64,000 nt of DNA from Acidimicrobiia bacterium (GCA_026002935.1 BPGH01000001.1:2817250-2881249); one strand, 5' to 3'; positions 24,866 to 32,611 are shown, counted from the stretch's first letter. The notes: a model not told the origin generated them from the sequence alone. Numbers and translations: made by a program.

Positions 24866-25732
24866 ATGAAGCTCGGGATCGTGACCCCGGTCCTCACGCT
24901 GCTCCCGCGTGCGCACGCGCGCTGGGAGCGGACGGGGACGTTCGACGACGTCGTGACGGTCGTGCGCGAGGCCGAGCGGCTCGGCTATCACCACTGCACG
25001 TGCAGCGAGCACGTCGGCATCCCGGTCGACGTCGCGGCCGTGCGCGGGGCGCGCTACTGGGACCCGCTCGCGACGTTCGGCGCGCTGGCGCAGGCCACGT
25101 CGTCGATCCGGCTGGCGACCCACGTGCTCGTGCTCGGCTACCACCACCCGCTCGAGATCGCGAAGCGGTACGGGACGCTCGACGTCGTGTCCGGCGGGCG
25201 CCTCGTGCTCGGCGTCGGGGTCGGGTCTCTGGCCGAGGAGTTCGAGCTGCTCGGCGCGCCGTTCGCGGACCGGGGTTCCCGTGCCGACGACGCGCTGCGC
25301 GCGCTGCGGGCCGCGCTGTCACGGCGCGAGCCGGCCTACGAGGGCGAGCACTACCGGTTCTCCGGCTTCGTGATCGATCCGTGCGCGGTGCAGGAGCGCG
25401 TGCCGCTGTGGGTCGGTGGGCGCACGGCGCGGTCGTTGCGGCGCGCGGTCGAGCTCGGCGACGGCTGGGCGCCGTTCGGACTGCGCACCGACGAGCTCGG
25501 CGCGCTGCTGGCGCGGGCACGCGACACCGAGGCCTGGGCCCGGCGCGAGCGGCCGCTCGAGGTCGTGCTGCAGGCCGAGCACCCCCTCGACCCGATCGGC
25601 GAACCGCGACGCGTCGCCGAGCAGGTGGAGCGCTTCCGCGCGATCGGTGCGACCGCGCTCAACGTGCGCTTCGTGCACCGTTCGCGGGCGCACTACTGCG
25701 AGCAGCTCGCCGCGTTGCGCACCATCCTCTGA
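24866..25732 (+). CDS. LLM-class (F420-dependent type) oxidoreductase
   Basis: This 288-residue luciferase-like TIM-barrel protein probably uses reduced F420 or FMN. Family points include MKLGIVTPVLTLLP at the start, SEHVGIPVDVAAVRGARYWD, ATHVLVLGYHHPLEIAKRYG, the phosphate-binding GGRLVLGVGVGSLAEEF and VPLWVGGRTARSLRRAVELG. The TIGR03619-like groups of actinobacteria share this plan. It lies between a TetR gene and a convergent thiolase. Its substrate is unknown, but such enzymes often reduce enones or oxidise alcohols in degradation of polycyclic compounds. Confidence 0.88.
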   Translation: MKLGIVTPVLTLLPRAHARWERTGTFDDVVTVVREAERLGYHHCTCSEHVGIPVDVAAVRGARYWDPLATFGALAQATSSIRLATHVLVLGYHHPLEIAKRYGTLDVVSGGRLVLGVGVGSLAEEFELLGAPFADRGSRADDALRALRAALSRREPAYEGEHYRFSGFVIDPCAVQERVPLWVGGRTARSLRRAVELGDGWAPFGLRTDELGALLARARDTEAWARRERPLEVVLQAEHPLDPIGEPRRVAEQVERFRAIGATALNVRFVHRSRAHYCEQLAALRTIL

Positions 25733-25756
25733 GGCGTCCGGGGCCGCGCGAGCCGC

Positions 25757-26923
25757 TCAGGGCAGCCGTTCGATGACCGTCGCGTTGGCCTGGCCGCCGC
25801 CCTCGCACATCGTCTGGAACCCGTAGCGTCCGCCGGTCGCCTCGAGGTGACGGAGCAGGCGCGTCATGAGGGCGACGCCCGACGCCCCGAGCGGGTGCCC
25901 GAGCGCGATCGCACCGCCGCGCGGGTTGAAGCGCTCCATCGGGTACCGGAACTCCTTCTGCCACATGAGCGCGATCGAGGCGAACGCCTCGTTGCACTCG
26001 ACGGCGTCCCAGTCGTCGACGGACATCCCGGTGCGCTCCATCAGCTTGTAGGTGACCGGCACCGGCGCGGACAGCACGAGCACCGGGTCCTCGGCGGCGA
26101 CGGCGAAGGCACGGAAGCGGGCGCGCACCGGGAGGCCGTGCGCCTCGGCGAAGGACCGCTCCGCGATGATCATCGCGGCCGCGCCGTCGGTCATCTGGGA
26201 CGAGTTGCCGGCGGTGATGTCGGGCGCCGGCTGCTCGGCCGACTCCCACGCCGGGGGCAGCGCGGCGATGCGCTCCAGCGAGGCGTCGGGACGGATGCCC
26301 TCGTCGCGGTCGAGCACGCCGCCCCCGGGCAGCGGCACCGGCACGATCTCGCCCGCGAAGAAGCCGTTCGCCGTGTTCTCCGCGGCGCGCCGGTGCGACT
26401 GCAGGGCGTAGGCGTCCATCTCCTCGCGGGTGATCCCCCACTTGTCGGCGAGCACCTGCGCCACCCAGAACTGGATCCCGAGCGTGTTGTTCGTGTTCGC
26501 GAGGAACGCCGGTGAGAACGGGCCGGTGCCGCCGCGCGCGTTCGACGACATGGGGCTGCGGGTCATCGACTCGACGCCGCACGCGATGGCCACGTCGTAC
26601 GCGCCCGCGATCACGCCCTGGGCGACGAAGTGGACGGCCTGCTGCGACGACCCGCACTGGCGGTCGACGCTCGTCGCAGGGACGTTCCACGGCAACCCTG
26701 CGGCCACCCACGCGTTGCGGGTGACGTTGCACCCCTGCTCGCCGGATTGCGTCACGCAGCCGCCGACGACGTCGTCGTAGCGGTCGGGCTCCAGCCCGTT
26801 GCGCTCGACGATCGTGCGCAGGACGTGACCGAGGAGGTCGGTCGGGTGGACCTCGGCGAGCGCGCCGTTGCGCTTGCCGAACGCGCTCCGGGCGCAGTCG
26901 ACGATCACCGCTTCACGTGCCAT
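25757..26923 (-). CDS. fadA: Acetyl-CoA acetyltransferase (thiolase)
   Basis: This 388-residue thiolase cleaves 3-ketoacyl-CoA with CoA to give acetyl-CoA and a shortened acyl-CoA. All catalytic residues are present: Cys90 in SVDRQCGSSQQA, His in GGAIALGHPLGASG and the second Cys in FQTMCEGGGQANA. The length is typical of degradative thiolases. I start at the ATG at 26923 (MAREAVIVDCARSAFGK) because a TACGAT -10 element lies 6 bases upstream. A longer reading to 27166 would add a low-complexity tail overlapping a direct repeat. It is divergent from the electron-transfer flavoprotein gene. Confidence 0.95.
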   Translation of the reverse strand: MAREAVIVDCARSAFGKRNGALAEVHPTDLLGHVLRTIVERNGLEPDRYDDVVGGCVTQSGEQGCNVTRNAWVAAGLPWNVPATSVDRQCGSSQQAVHFVAQGVIAGAYDVAIACGVESMTRSPMSSNARGGTGPFSPAFLANTNNTLGIQFWVAQVLADKWGITREEMDAYALQSHRRAAENTANGFFAGEIVPVPLPGGGVLDRDEGIRPDASLERIAALPPAWESAEQPAPDITAGNSSQMTDGAAAMIIAERSFAEAHGLPVRARFRAFAVAAEDPVLVLSAPVPVTYKLMERTGMSVDDWDAVECNEAFASIALMWQKEFRYPMERFNPRGGAIALGHPLGASGVALMTRLLRHLEATGGRYGFQTMCEGGGQANATVIERLP

Positions 26924-26929
26924 GGGGGC

Positions 26930-26935
26930 ATCGTA
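26930..26935 (-). promoter_or_regulatory. -10 element TACGAT of the thiolase gene
   Basis: TACGAT on the minus strand ends 6 bases before the ATG at 26923, consistent with leaderless transcription. Confidence 0.5.
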
Positions 26936-26962
26936 GGCACCCGCAACGCCCCCGCCGCACGG

Positions 26963-27065
26963 CCGCCCGCGACCACCCGCATCCCTCACCGTCTCCCGCC
27001 CGGGCGGCGGCGACACCGGGCGACCGCCCGCGACCACCCCCGTCCCCCCACCGTCTCCCGCCCGG
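26963..27065. repeat. 42-bp imperfect direct repeat, two copies 61 bp apart
   Basis: Copies at 26963-27004 and 27024-27065 share the start CCGCCCGCGACCACCC and the end CACCGTCTCCCGCCCGG, with five or so differences between. They lie in the 241-bp gap between divergent thiolase and electron-transfer flavoprotein genes, outside both -10 elements. Purpose unknown. Confidence 0.7.
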
Positions 27066-27151
27066 ACAGGACGCCCGCGCGTGCACGCGGCCCCGGCGTC
27101 GGCGGGCGCGGGCACCCCGCCCGCGGTGTCCGGGGGCGCGAAGCGTGCCGT

Positions 27152-27157
27152 TACGCT
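27152..27157 (+). promoter_or_regulatory. -10 element TACGCT of the electron-transfer flavoprotein gene
   Basis: TACGCT ends 7 bases before the ATG at 27165. The spacing predicts a leaderless transcript. Confidence 0.5.
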
Positions 27158-27164
27158 GCGCGCC

Positions 27165-28949
27165 ATGCGGATCGCCGTGTTGGTGAAGCAGATCCCGCGC
27201 TTCGAGGAGATGGAGCTCGGCCCCGACGGCCGGCTGCGGCGCGACGGCGTCGAGCCCGAGATGAACCCCTACTGCCGGCGCGCCGTGAGCAAGGCCTGCG
27301 AGCTCGCCGCGCAACGTCCCGGTTCGTCGGTGCGCGTCGTGACGATGGGGCCGCAGTCCGCCGAGGACACCCTGCGCGAAGCGCTCGCATGGGGCATCGA
27401 GCGCGGGGTCGACATCGAGGGCGTCCACGTCACCGATCCCGCGTTCGGCGGTTCGGACACGCTCGCGACCGCGAAGGCGCTCGCCGCGGTGCTCACGCGC
27501 GAGGGACCGTTCGACCTGGTCCTCGCCGGACGGAACTCGGTCGACGCGGACACCGGCCAGGTGCCGCCCCAGCTCGCCGAGCTGCTCGACCTCCCGTTCC
27601 TCACGGGCGTCCGCCACCTGCACGTGGACGGCGAGGTCGTCGACGCCCGCTGCGAGCACGACGACGGCTGGCTGCAGGCGAGGGTGCGGCTCCCGGCGAT
27701 CCTCTCGTGCGCGGAGCGGCTGTGCGAGCCGACGAAGGTCGACCCGGAGGGCCGCGCGGCCGTGCCCGCGGGGCGCATCCGCCGCGTCGCCGCCGCCGAG
27801 GTCGGCCCGGGCCCGTGGGGCCAGGCGGGCTCGCCGACGTGGGTCGGCCCGGTGAAGGTCCTGGCGGCGGCGCGCGCCCGGCACCGCTGGCCCGGCGTCG
27901 CGCTCGCGACGCAGGTCGAGCACGCGGTCGCCGAACTGCGCCGGCGCGGCGCGCTCGACGCGCCCGGCGCCGCGAGCGGCACCGCGCGCGACCGGGTGCC
28001 CGACCCGCGCCCCGGCGCCCGGCGCGTCGCGGTCATCTGCGAGCCCGGCCGGGCCCACATGCACCGCGAGCTGCTCGGGAAGGCCGCCCAGCTCACGGGC
28101 GACGTCCTCGCGATCACGCTCGACGAGCCCGACGCGCCGGCGATGGCCGGATGGGGCGCCGACGCGGTCGTGCACCTGAGGGGCCCAAACGTCGAGGAGG
28201 ACGTCGCGCGCGCGGTGGCGGACCTGCTCGCACGCGAACCGGTCTGGGCCGCGATCACCGGCTCGACCGCGTGGGGCCGCGAGGTCGCGTCGCGCGTCGC
28301 GGTCCGCCTCGACGCAGGGCTGGTCGGTGACGCGGTCGACCTCGAGGTGGCGGACGACGCGCGGCTCGTCGCGTGGAAGCCCGCCTTCGGCGGCCAGCTC
28401 GTCGCCGCGATCGGCTACGACTCCGCGGTGCAGCTCGCGACGGTGCGCGCCGGCGTGCTCCCGCTGCTCGAGCCGCGCGCGGGCACGCCGGTGCCCGCAC
28501 CCGAGGCCCTCGCGTTCGGGTCGCGGGAACGGGTCCACGTGCTCGCGCGCACGCGCGACGACGACCTCGACGTGCTCGCGGACGCACGTTCGGTGATCGG
28601 GGTCGGCCGGGGGGTGCGGCCCGACGAGTACGGGATGCTGGAGCCGCTGCGCGACGTGCTGGGCGCCGAGCTCGGCGCGACCCGGAAGGTCACCGACGAG
28701 GGATGGCTGCCACGGGCGCGCCAGATCGGCATCACGGGCCGCTCGATCGCGCCCCGCCTGTTCGTGAGCATCGGCGCGAGCGGGAAGTTCAACCACATGG
28801 TCGGTGTGCGCGCCGCCGGGACCGTGCTCGCGATCAACCCGGACCCGGACGCCCCCGTGTTCGACGCGGCGGACGTCGGGATCGTCGGCGACTGGCACGA
28901 GGCCGTCCCGCTCCTCGTCGCCGCGCTCACGACCGGCGCGCACCGGTGA
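27165..28949 (+). CDS. Single-chain electron-transfer flavoprotein (beta-alpha fusion)
   Basis: This 594-residue protein joins EtfB (FixA) and EtfA (FixB). Residues 1 to about 255 match the beta subunit: MRIAVLVKQIPRFEEMEL, the AMP/nucleotide loop region LVLAGRNSVDADTGQVPPQL and the closing LCEPTKVDPEGR block. From about 285 the alpha subunit begins (RRVAVICEPGRAHMHRELLG). Its C-terminal FAD domain starts near 475 (SVIGVGRGVRPDE) and includes LFVSIGASGKFNHMVGVRAA and AINPDPDAPVFDAADVGIVG. It should accept electrons from the many acyl-CoA dehydrogenases here and pass them to an ETF-quinone oxidoreductase. In most bacteria the two subunits are separate genes. Confidence 0.92.
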   Translation: MRIAVLVKQIPRFEEMELGPDGRLRRDGVEPEMNPYCRRAVSKACELAAQRPGSSVRVVTMGPQSAEDTLREALAWGIERGVDIEGVHVTDPAFGGSDTLATAKALAAVLTREGPFDLVLAGRNSVDADTGQVPPQLAELLDLPFLTGVRHLHVDGEVVDARCEHDDGWLQARVRLPAILSCAERLCEPTKVDPEGRAAVPAGRIRRVAAAEVGPGPWGQAGSPTWVGPVKVLAAARARHRWPGVALATQVEHAVAELRRRGALDAPGAASGTARDRVPDPRPGARRVAVICEPGRAHMHRELLGKAAQLTGDVLAITLDEPDAPAMAGWGADAVVHLRGPNVEEDVARAVADLLAREPVWAAITGSTAWGREVASRVAVRLDAGLVGDAVDLEVADDARLVAWKPAFGGQLVAAIGYDSAVQLATVRAGVLPLLEPRAGTPVPAPEALAFGSRERVHVLARTRDDDLDVLADARSVIGVGRGVRPDEYGMLEPLRDVLGAELGATRKVTDEGWLPRARQIGITGRSIAPRLFVSIGASGKFNHMVGVRAAGTVLAINPDPDAPVFDAADVGIVGDWHEAVPLLVAALTTGAHR

Positions 28950-28957
28950 GGCCGCCA

Positions 28958-28984
28958 CCCCGCCGCCCGGCGGGCGCGGCGGGG
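28958..28984. terminator. Bidirectional hairpin between convergent genes
   Basis: CCCCGCCGC and GCGGCGGGG form a perfect 9-bp GC stem around a 9-base loop, between the ends of the electron-transfer flavoprotein and DoxX genes. No T-tract is present on either strand. Confidence 0.5.
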
Positions 28985-28988
28985 GGCG

Positions 28989-29504
28989 CTACGCGGCGGC
29001 GGGCGACCGGGGGCGCCAGAACACGGCGAGCAGCGAGGCCGCGCCGCCGAGGCCGATCAGCAGCGACCACGCGAGGCCCCACCACCGCCCGTAGGTGATC
29101 CCGAGCGCGTCGTCGAGCGACCACTCGCCGGCGCCGAGGCAGCCGAGTGCGACGCACGCGGCCGACAGGTTCATCACGTACTCCCAGCCCTCGGTCGGGC
29201 GGCGGAACACGAAGAAGCCCGCGTCGCGGTGGTTGACGATCCAGGCGACGACCAGCACGCCGAGCAGCGCACCGGCGGCGAGGGGGGTGAGGAGGCCGGC
29301 GACGAGCAGCGCGCCGGCGGCGAGCTCGGTCAGGCTCGCCAGCCAGGCGTGCAGCGCGCCCGGCCGCATCCCGAGCTGCTCGAACCACCGTGCCGTCCCG
29401 GCGATCTTGCCCCCGCCCCAGATGTGGTTGTAGCCGTGGGCGATCATCGTCGCGCCGACGGCGACGCGCAGGACGGCCAGCCCGACGTCGACCTGGTCAG
29501 TCAT
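28989..29504 (-). CDS. DoxX-family membrane protein
   Basis: This 171-residue integral membrane protein has four hydrophobic segments, near 8-25, 58-78, 80-92 and 140-162. The N-terminal motif RVAVGATMIAHGYNHIWGGG and the following WFEQLGMRPG are DoxX signatures. The family lies in the cytoplasmic membrane and has been linked to redox or sulfur metabolism, but most members are uncharacterised. It is divergent from the second P450, and the two -10 elements almost touch, so they may share control by the operator at 29532. Confidence 0.88.
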   Translation of the reverse strand: MTDQVDVGLAVLRVAVGATMIAHGYNHIWGGGKIAGTARWFEQLGMRPGALHAWLASLTELAAGALLVAGLLTPLAAGALLGVLVVAWIVNHRDAGFFVFRRPTEGWEYVMNLSAACVALGCLGAGEWSLDDALGITYGRWWGLAWSLLIGLGGAASLLAVFWRPRSPAAA

Positions 29505-29512
29505 GGCGCCGG

Positions 29513-29518
29513 ACAGTA
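29513..29518 (-). promoter_or_regulatory. -10 element TACTGT of the DoxX gene
   Basis: TACTGT on the minus strand ends 8 bases before the ATG at 29504. It abuts the P450 -10 element on the other strand. Confidence 0.45.
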
Positions 29519-29519
29519 G

Positions 29520-29525
29520 TAGCCT
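29520..29525 (+). promoter_or_regulatory. -10 element TAGCCT of the second P450 gene
   Basis: TAGCCT lies just before the 16-bp operator at 29532, placing the operator over the predicted start of transcription. The leader to the GTG at 29598 would be about 66 bases. Confidence 0.45.
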
Positions 29526-29531
29526 GCGAAT

Positions 29532-29547
29532 CTGACGTTCATGTCAG
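29532..29547. promoter_or_regulatory. Operator-like inverted repeat CTGAC-N6-GTCAG, copy 1
   Basis: CTGACGTTCATGTCAG is a perfect dyad with 5-bp arms. An identical arm pattern recurs at 30892 in front of the next gene. Position at the predicted +1 fits a TetR- or GntR-type repressor site. Confidence 0.6.
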
Positions 29548-29597
29548 GTCGGCTCGCCGGGCCGGCCGTCACCGCCTCCGTGCGGAGGGGAGCGACC

Positions 29598-30854
29598 GTG
29601 GTGGAGCCGCTGGAGACCGCAGCACCCGAGTACGACCCCTTCGAGGACTTCAACCGCAGCGCGGGCGCAGGGGTGGTCGAGAACCCCTACCCGCTGTTCG
29701 CGGCGGTGCGCGCCGAGCACCCGGTGCTGCGCGAGGACGTGCGCGCGATGGTGGGCCTCGACGACGGCGACGGCGGCATCCTCGCCGCCGCCGACCTCCC
29801 CGCGGTGTTCACCGCGTTCGGGTTCGACGCCGTGCAACAGATCCTGAAGGACGGCGAGACGTTCTCCTCGCGCGGTTACGAGCAGGTCATGGGCCCCGTC
29901 ATGGGGCACACGATCCTGGAGATGGACGAGCCCGAGCACCACACCTACCGCGGGCTCGTCCAGCAGGCCTTCTCGCGCAAGGCGATGGAGGTCTGGGAGC
30001 GCGAGCTCGTGCGCGGCGTCGTCGACGAGCACATCGACGCGTTCGCCGACGACGGGCGCGCCGACCTCGTGCGACAGCTCACGTTCCCGTTCCCGGTCGT
30101 CGTGATCGCCCGGCTCCTCGGGCTGCCCCGCGAGGACCTCCCGCGGTTCCACCGGATGGCGGTCGAGCTGATCAGCGTCGGGTTCGACCACGAGCGCGGG
30201 ATGCGCGCGTCGCAGGGCCTGTACGAGTACCTGCTGCCGATCATCGCCCAGCGCCGGGCACATCCGGCCGACGACGTGATCAGCGTGCTCGTGCAGGCCG
30301 AGCTCGACGGGCAGCGCCTCACGGACGACGAGATCGTCGCGTTCCTGCGCCTGCTGCTCCCGGCGGGCGCGGAGACGACCTACCGGTCGTCGAGCAACCT
30401 GCTGTTCGGGCTGCTGACGCACACCGACCAGCTCGACGCGCTGCGCGCCGACCGCTCGCTGGCGACGCAGGCGATCGAGGAGGGCCTGCGGTGGGAGCCC
30501 CCGCTGCTCACGATCATGCGCACCGCGACCCGCGACACGGTCGTCGAGGGCGTCGAGATCCCGGCGGGCGCGACCGTCATCGTCAACGTCGGCTCCGCCA
30601 ACCACGACGAGCGCTACTGGGACCGCCCCGACGAGTTCGACATCTTCCGCCCCCCGCGCCAGCACCTCGCGTTCGCGTGGGGCCCCCACATGTGCCTGGG
30701 CATCCACCTCGCGCGCATGGAGACCCGGGTCGTGCTGGACCGGCTCCTCGACCGCCTGCCCGGCATGCGCCTCGACCCCGACGCCGAGGCGCCCTACATC
30801 ACCGGCATGACGTTCCGGGCGCCGCCGGCGCTGCCCGTGGTGTGGGACCGCTGA
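29598..30854 (+). CDS. Cytochrome P450
   Basis: This 418-residue monooxygenase carries the I-helix motif LLPAGAETTYRSS near 252-264, the ExxR motif EEGLRWEPP near 294 and the heme loop FAWGPHMCLGIHLARME with the axial Cys near 366. I start at GTG 29598 (VVEPLETAAPEYDPF) because GGAGGGGAG lies 5 bases upstream. The earlier ATG at 29541 falls inside the operator, which would be unusual. The neighbouring amidohydrolase repeats the P450-amidohydrolase pairing seen at 4838-7266. It also belongs to the CYP group found in actinobacterial lipid and steroid degradation, but I cannot assign a CYP family. Confidence 0.93.
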   Translation: MVEPLETAAPEYDPFEDFNRSAGAGVVENPYPLFAAVRAEHPVLREDVRAMVGLDDGDGGILAAADLPAVFTAFGFDAVQQILKDGETFSSRGYEQVMGPVMGHTILEMDEPEHHTYRGLVQQAFSRKAMEVWERELVRGVVDEHIDAFADDGRADLVRQLTFPFPVVVIARLLGLPREDLPRFHRMAVELISVGFDHERGMRASQGLYEYLLPIIAQRRAHPADDVISVLVQAELDGQRLTDDEIVAFLRLLLPAGAETTYRSSSNLLFGLLTHTDQLDALRADRSLATQAIEEGLRWEPPLLTIMRTATRDTVVEGVEIPAGATVIVNVGSANHDERYWDRPDEFDIFRPPRQHLAFAWGPHMCLGIHLARMETRVVLDRLLDRLPGMRLDPDAEAPYITGMTFRAPPALPVVWDR

Positions 30855-30887
30855 CGCGGGCGGGGTGCGGCCGGGCCGCCCCCGGCT

Positions 30888-30893
30888 TAGACT
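30888..30893 (+). promoter_or_regulatory. -10 element TAGACT of the second amidohydrolase gene
   Basis: TAGACT overlaps the first two bases of the operator at 30892. The transcript would start about 28 bases before the GTG at 30928. Confidence 0.45.
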
Positions 30894-30907
30894 GACGGCG
30901 ACGTCAG
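30892..30907. promoter_or_regulatory. Operator-like inverted repeat CTGAC-N6-GTCAG, copy 2
   Basis: CTGACGGCGACGTCAG has the same arms and spacing as copy 1 at 29532 with a different six-base centre. It covers the start region of the amidohydrolase promoter, so both genes are probably controlled by one regulator. Confidence 0.6.
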
Positions 30908-30927
30908 GTTGGCGCGAGGGGGTCGCC

Positions 30928-32214
30928 GTGCGAGTCGAGGACCTGGTGCTGGTGAGCGTCGACGACCACGTCGTCGAGCCGCCCGACGTGTTCGAGGGCC
31001 GCCTGCCGGCGAAGTACGCGGACCGCGCGCCGAAGCTGATCCGCAAGGACACCGGCATCGACGTGTGGTCGTTCGAGGGCGCCGAGCTGCCCAACATCGG
31101 GCTCAACGCGGTCGCGGGCCGCCCGCCCGAGGAGTACGCGATGGACCCGACCTCGTTCGAGGAGATGCGGTCGGGCTGTTACGACATCCACGACCGCGTC
31201 AAGGACATGAACGCCAACGGCGTGCTGGGGTCGATGTGCTTCCCTTCGTTCCCCCAGTTCTGCGGGCAGCTCTTCGCGCGGACCGCCCAGCACGACCCCG
31301 ACCTGGCCGAGCACCTCGTGCGCGCCTACAACGACTGGCACATCGAGTCGTGGTGCGGCGCGTACCCGGGCCGCTTCATCCCGCTCGCGATCCCGATGAT
31401 GTGGGACGTCGAGAAGATGGCGACCGAGGTGCGGCGCGTCGCCGACAAGGGCTGCCACGCGGTCACGTTCTCCGAGAACCCGGTGCACCTCGGGTTCCCG
31501 AGCATCCATTCCGGCCACTGGGACCCGTTCTTCGCGGCGTGCCAGGAGGTCGACACGGTCGTGTGCGTCCACATCGGCTCGTCGTCGAAGATGGTGATCA
31601 CCGCGCCGGACGCGCCGATGGACGTGCTGATCACCCTCACGCCCATGAACATCGTGCAGGCGGCCGCCGACTTCGTGTGGTCCGCGGTGCCGAAGAAGTT
31701 CCCGCGCCTGAAGTACGCCCTCAGCGAGGGCGGCATCGGGTGGATCCCGTACTTCCGCGAGCGCATCGACTACACGTACGAACGGCACCGCTTCTGGACC
31801 GGCCAGGACATGGGCGACCGCCGGCCGTCGCAGGTGTTCGACGAGCAGTGCGTCATCTGCTGGATCGACGACCCGGTGGGCGTCGAGATGCGGCACAAGA
31901 TGAACGTCGACATGATCACCTGGGAGTGCGACTACCCCCACTCCGACTCGACGTGGCCGACGTCGCCGGAGCAGTTCATGAAGCAGATGACGGCGGCCGG
32001 CTGCACCGACGAGGAGATCGACAAGATCTCGCACGCGAACGCGATGCGGCTGTTCTCCTACGACCCGTTCCCGGCGCTGGGCGGGCGCGACCGCTGCACC
32101 GTCGGCGCGCTGCGCGCGCAGGCCGAGGGGTGGGACGTCAGCATCGTGTCCCGCGGCATCAAGGCGTCCGCGACCGGCGCGGCCGACCTGCTGCGGCTCA
32201 GCCAGCGCGACTGA
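30928..32214 (+). CDS. Amidohydrolase family (Amidohydro_2-like) metal-dependent hydrolase
   Basis: This 428-residue TIM-barrel hydrolase is a paralogue of the product at 4838. It shares SVDDHVVEPPDVFEGRLPAK, MCFPSFPQFCGQ, YNDWHIESWCGAYPGRFIP, VHIGSSSKM and the acidic motif WECDYPHSDSTWP. GTG at 30928 has a GAGGGGG site 7 bases upstream. It has its own promoter with the shared operator but could also be read through from the P450 gene 73 bases upstream. The C-terminal 60 residues extend past the usual barrel end. Metal-dependent hydrolysis or decarboxylation is expected; the substrate is unknown. Confidence 0.9.
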   Translation: MRVEDLVLVSVDDHVVEPPDVFEGRLPAKYADRAPKLIRKDTGIDVWSFEGAELPNIGLNAVAGRPPEEYAMDPTSFEEMRSGCYDIHDRVKDMNANGVLGSMCFPSFPQFCGQLFARTAQHDPDLAEHLVRAYNDWHIESWCGAYPGRFIPLAIPMMWDVEKMATEVRRVADKGCHAVTFSENPVHLGFPSIHSGHWDPFFAACQEVDTVVCVHIGSSSKMVITAPDAPMDVLITLTPMNIVQAAADFVWSAVPKKFPRLKYALSEGGIGWIPYFRERIDYTYERHRFWTGQDMGDRRPSQVFDEQCVICWIDDPVGVEMRHKMNVDMITWECDYPHSDSTWPTSPEQFMKQMTAAGCTDEEIDKISHANAMRLFSYDPFPALGGRDRCTVGALRAQAEGWDVSIVSRGIKASATGAADLLRLSQRD

Positions 32215-32221
32215 CCGGCCC

Positions 32222-32295
32222 GGCCCGGGTGGCCCGGGTGGCCGGCCCGGGTGGCCGGCCCGGGTGGCCGGCCCGGGTGGCCGGCCTGGGTGGCC
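32222..32295. repeat. 13-bp tandem repeat, five copies plus a partial
   Basis: The unit GGCCCGGGTGGCC runs from 32231 to 32295 in five copies (the last with one C-to-T change), after a 9-base partial unit at 32222. It lies directly downstream of the amidohydrolase stop and before a strong hairpin. Confidence 0.9.
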
Positions 32296-32326
32296 CGCGG
32301 CCGCCATGCCGGCCATGGCGGCCGCG
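32296..32326. terminator. Perfect 13-bp stem hairpin between convergent genes
   Basis: CGCGGCCGCCATG at 32296-32308 pairs with CATGGCGGCCGCG at 32314-32326 around a 5-base loop. It separates the convergent amidohydrolase and small Cys-rich gene, and probably stops transcription from both sides although no T-tract follows. Confidence 0.6.
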
Positions 32327-32347
32327 AACCCCGCCCGCGGGACCCCG

Positions 32348-32554
32348 TCACCCGACCCGCCGCTCGTGCCGCAGGAGCGGCACGAGCCCGCCGTCGGCGA
32401 GCGCCCGCAGCGCCCGCTCCTCCGCGGCGTCCACCACCACCGCGTCGCCCGGCTCGCGGCCGACGATGAAGCTGACGACGCAGTCGTCGCAGGCGGCGCT
32501 GTGCCGCATCACGCATTCCCGGCAGTCGATCGTGCGGCTGGGGGTCGGTGCCAT
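32348..32554 (-). CDS. Small Cys-rich hypothetical protein
   Basis: From the ATG at 32554 this encodes 68 residues (MAPTPSRTIDCRECVMRHSA). Cysteines fall as CxxC followed by a second CxxC (ACDDC), suggesting a zinc or iron-sulfur knuckle near the N-terminus. The C-terminal half is acidic then Arg-rich (LRALADGGLVPLLRHERRVG). An alternative ATG at 32590 adds 12 residues. No family is recognised. It ends beside the hairpin at 32296 and is followed on neither side by a same-strand gene close enough to call an operon. Confidence 0.55.
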   Translation of the reverse strand: MAPTPSRTIDCRECVMRHSAACDDCVVSFIVGREPGDAVVVDAAEERALRALADGGLVPLLRHERRVG

Positions 32555-32611
32555 GGCCGCAGCATCGCAGGCGGGTGTGACAGCGACCACCGGGCGGCCG
32601 CCGCGCGCCCG

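Noticed and set aside
26913..28958. 681-codon minus-strand frame opposite the electron-transfer flavoprotein
   Set aside because: Another GC shadow; the plus strand has full EtfB and EtfA signatures.
29541..29597. Upstream ATG start for the second P450
   Set aside because: The ATG falls inside the 16-bp operator, and GTG at 29598 has a GGAGGGGAG site at good spacing.
32222..32295. Possible CRISPR array
   Set aside because: The 13-bp units are directly abutting with no spacers and no cas genes nearby.
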